Assembly (NCBI GenBank): GCA_022767745.1
Contig: JALENN010000009.1
Coordinates: 186,001-250,000 of the forward strand
From: Alistipes sp.
Lineage (GTDB): Bacteria > Bacteroidota > Bacteroidia > Bacteroidales > Rikenellaceae
Direction of reading: 5' to 3'
Length of the DNA: 64,000 nucleotides
The position numbers and the translations under genes are program-made. The notes under the pieces are model-generated. The model was not told where the DNA came from. It searched no databases and was given only the letters and a program-made list of their open reading frames with translations. The first letter of the stretch is position 1, and each line of letters begins with the position of its first letter. This document shows, piece by piece, positions 62,969-64,000 of this stretch.

Positions 62969-62976
62969 CAAAGATA
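62969..62976 (-). promoter_or_regulatory. -7 element of the LuxR-type gene, giving a leaderless mRNA
   Basis: TATCTTTG on minus ends only four bases before the ATG (62964), so transcription should start at or inside the start codon region. Confidence 0.55.
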
Positions 62977-63015
62977 GTGATTCCGCCGTTACGCGAAAAC
63001 TATAAAATGTTATAG

Positions 63016-63046
63016 TTGTGCCGCGCTGCCCGTTTGAGTACCTTTG
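63016..63046 (+). promoter_or_regulatory. Promoter of the TonB-dependent receptor gene
   Basis: TTG (63016-63018) and TACCTTTG (63039-63046) are 20 bases apart. The ATG at 63051 follows after four bases, so the mRNA would have practically no leader. Confidence 0.65.
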
Positions 63047-63050
63047 CCGC

Positions 63051-64000
63051 ATGAAATTCCTGTTCGCATTACTGACCCTTGCGGGCGGCACTCCCGATGG
63101 CGTGACGCCCGAACCCGTCGATACGCTCCAGACGATCGAGCATGTGACGGTGGTGGCCCCTGCCGCCAAACAGACATTTTCCCTGCGTCGGCAACCCGTT
63201 GCCTCGACCGTACTCGGCCCTGCGGCCATCGAGCGCGAGCGCGTGCTCTCGGTGAAGGACCTCTCGGCGCTGGTGCCTAATTTCTACCAGCCCGACTATG
63301 GTTCGCGCATGACCTCGTCGATCTATGTGCGCGGTTTCGGCGCGCGTATCGACCAGCCCGTGGTGGGTGTCAACGTAGACGAGATTCCTTACCTTAATAA
63401 GAACACGTTCGATTTCGACCTCTTCGACATCGCCCGCATCGAGGTGCTGCGCGGCCCGCAGGGTACGCTCTACGGCCGTAACACCATAGGCGGCCAGCTG
63501 AACGTCTACACGCTTTCGCCTCTGGGCTACCGCGGTGTGCGTGCCTCGGCCGAGTACGGCACGGGCAACACGGTGCGTGCGCGAGCTTCGTACTACGGTC
63601 GCACGTCGGAGCGTTTCGGCATATCGGTCGGCGGCTACTACAACCGCACCGACGGTTTCTTCGACAACGCCTACGACGGCAGCAACTGCGACTGGGGACA
63701 CAGTGCCGGCGGCCGCCTGCGCATGGTGTGGAAACCGGCCGACGGGTGGTCGGTGGACAACGTCGCCTCGGTTGGGTCTAGCCTCGAGGGCGGTTATGCC
63801 TACTGCCTCTACGACGAGCAGAGCGGCACGGTCTCTCCGGTGAACTATAACGACCCGAACAGCTACGAGCGTCTCACCGTAGCCGACGGCCTCGTCGTCA
63901 AGCACGAGGGCGAGAAGCTGCTCTTCACGGCCGCTACCGGATACCAGTACCTCTACGACCGCATGCGTATCGACAACGACTTCACGCCGCGGTCGCTCTT
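63051..64000 (+). CDS. TonB-dependent outer-membrane receptor (partial, 3' end outside window)
   Basis: The frame from ATG 63051 is open to the end of the window (316 codons). A short signal-like start (MKFLFALLTLAGG) precedes the plug domain. SSIYVRGFGARIDQPVVGVN lies near residue 92 and RIEVLRGPQGTLYGRNTIGG near residue 130, the classic plug signature. Barrel strands follow with alternating aromatic residues (SAEYGTGNTVRARASYYG, SVGGYYNRTDGFF). It imports siderophores, cobalamin or glycans using TonB energy. No SusD is seen in this window. It lacks a carboxypeptidase-like N-terminal domain. Confidence 0.9.
   Translation, partial: MKFLFALLTLAGGTPDGVTPEPVDTLQTIEHVTVVAPAAKQTFSLRRQPVASTVLGPAAIERERVLSVKDLSALVPNFYQPDYGSRMTSSIYVRGFGARIDQPVVGVNVDEIPYLNKNTFDFDLFDIARIEVLRGPQGTLYGRNTIGGQLNVYTLSPLGYRGVRASAEYGTGNTVRARASYYGRTSERFGISVGGYYNRTDGFFDNAYDGSNCDWGHSAGGRLRMVWKPADGWSVDNVASVGSSLEGGYAYCLYDEQSGTVSPVNYNDPNSYERLTVADGLVVKHEGEKLLFTAATGYQYLYDRMRIDNDFTPRSL

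Noticed and set aside
1..64000. CRISPR array or restriction/defence system
   Set aside because: No regularly spaced repeats, no cas-like proteins and no restriction or toxin families were seen in any readable gene.

Overview
The window is chromosomal DNA from a member of the Bacteroidales, most likely an Alistipes-like (Rikenellaceae) gut organism. The evidence is the many TAnnTTTG promoter elements about 19-20 bases after a TTG/TTTG box, the near absence of Shine-Dalgarno sequences, the set of lipoproteins, glycoside hydrolases, a TonB-dependent receptor and a UpxY-type antiterminator, and a GC-rich backbone. The genus is inferred from gene content, not from a marker gene search.

Layout. 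1-14.0 kb is GC-rich housekeeping and glycan use: a partial mazG, a GH20 hexosaminidase, pheT, a GH78 rhamnosidase, a DMT transporter, a UbiA-type prenyltransferase, a PCMD-like lipoprotein and lepA. A tRNA-Gly (CCC) at 14157-14229 marks a sharp fall in GC. 14.2-34.3 kb is an AT-rich surface-polysaccharide island. It holds glycosyltransferases, a Wzx flippase, a Wzy polymerase, two hexapeptide acyltransferases, a pyruvyltransferase-like protein with an Fe-S partner, a first ugd, and a long UpxY-type antiterminator with its own promoter and leader. It is full of decay: two transposase remnants, a broken galE, a truncated glycosyltransferase, a dead sulfatase and an unrecognised broken gene.

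34.3-37.7 kb returns to GC-rich DNA with a DUF2807-type lipoprotein, a nitrilase-type amidase, a GH16 enzyme and a flavin reductase. 37.8-48.8 kb is the conserved export and precursor half of the polysaccharide system: an SLBB/Wza exporter, Wzz, a MraY/WecA-type initiating transferase, a second ugd, an aminotransferase and rmlACDB for dTDP-L-rhamnose. Together with the island it would make, polymerise and export a rhamnose- and uronate-containing polymer.

48.9-57.2 kb (minus strand) carries an outer-membrane barrel protein, a lipoprotein, an acyltransferase, a GH13 amylase and a small cell-wall group (hydrolase, membrane-anchored MurF-like ligase, D-Ala-D-Ala ligase). 57.3-61.5 kb is a Phe/Tyr operon (pheA, aminotransferase, tyrA, DAHP synthase-chorismate mutase). 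The end of the window has a nitroreductase lipoprotein and a LuxR-type regulator divergent from a partial TonB-dependent receptor.

The most notable hidden element is in front of pheA. A 21-residue leader peptide packed with Phe and Tyr codons follows a near-perfect Bacteroidetes promoter. It is followed by a 10-bp hairpin with a run of eight U, and the leader contains an exact 8-nt copy of the 3' arm of that hairpin. This is the architecture of ribosome-mediated transcription attenuation. The second is the antiterminator at 19155-20246, whose extra C-terminal half looks like a fused UpxZ-type domain.
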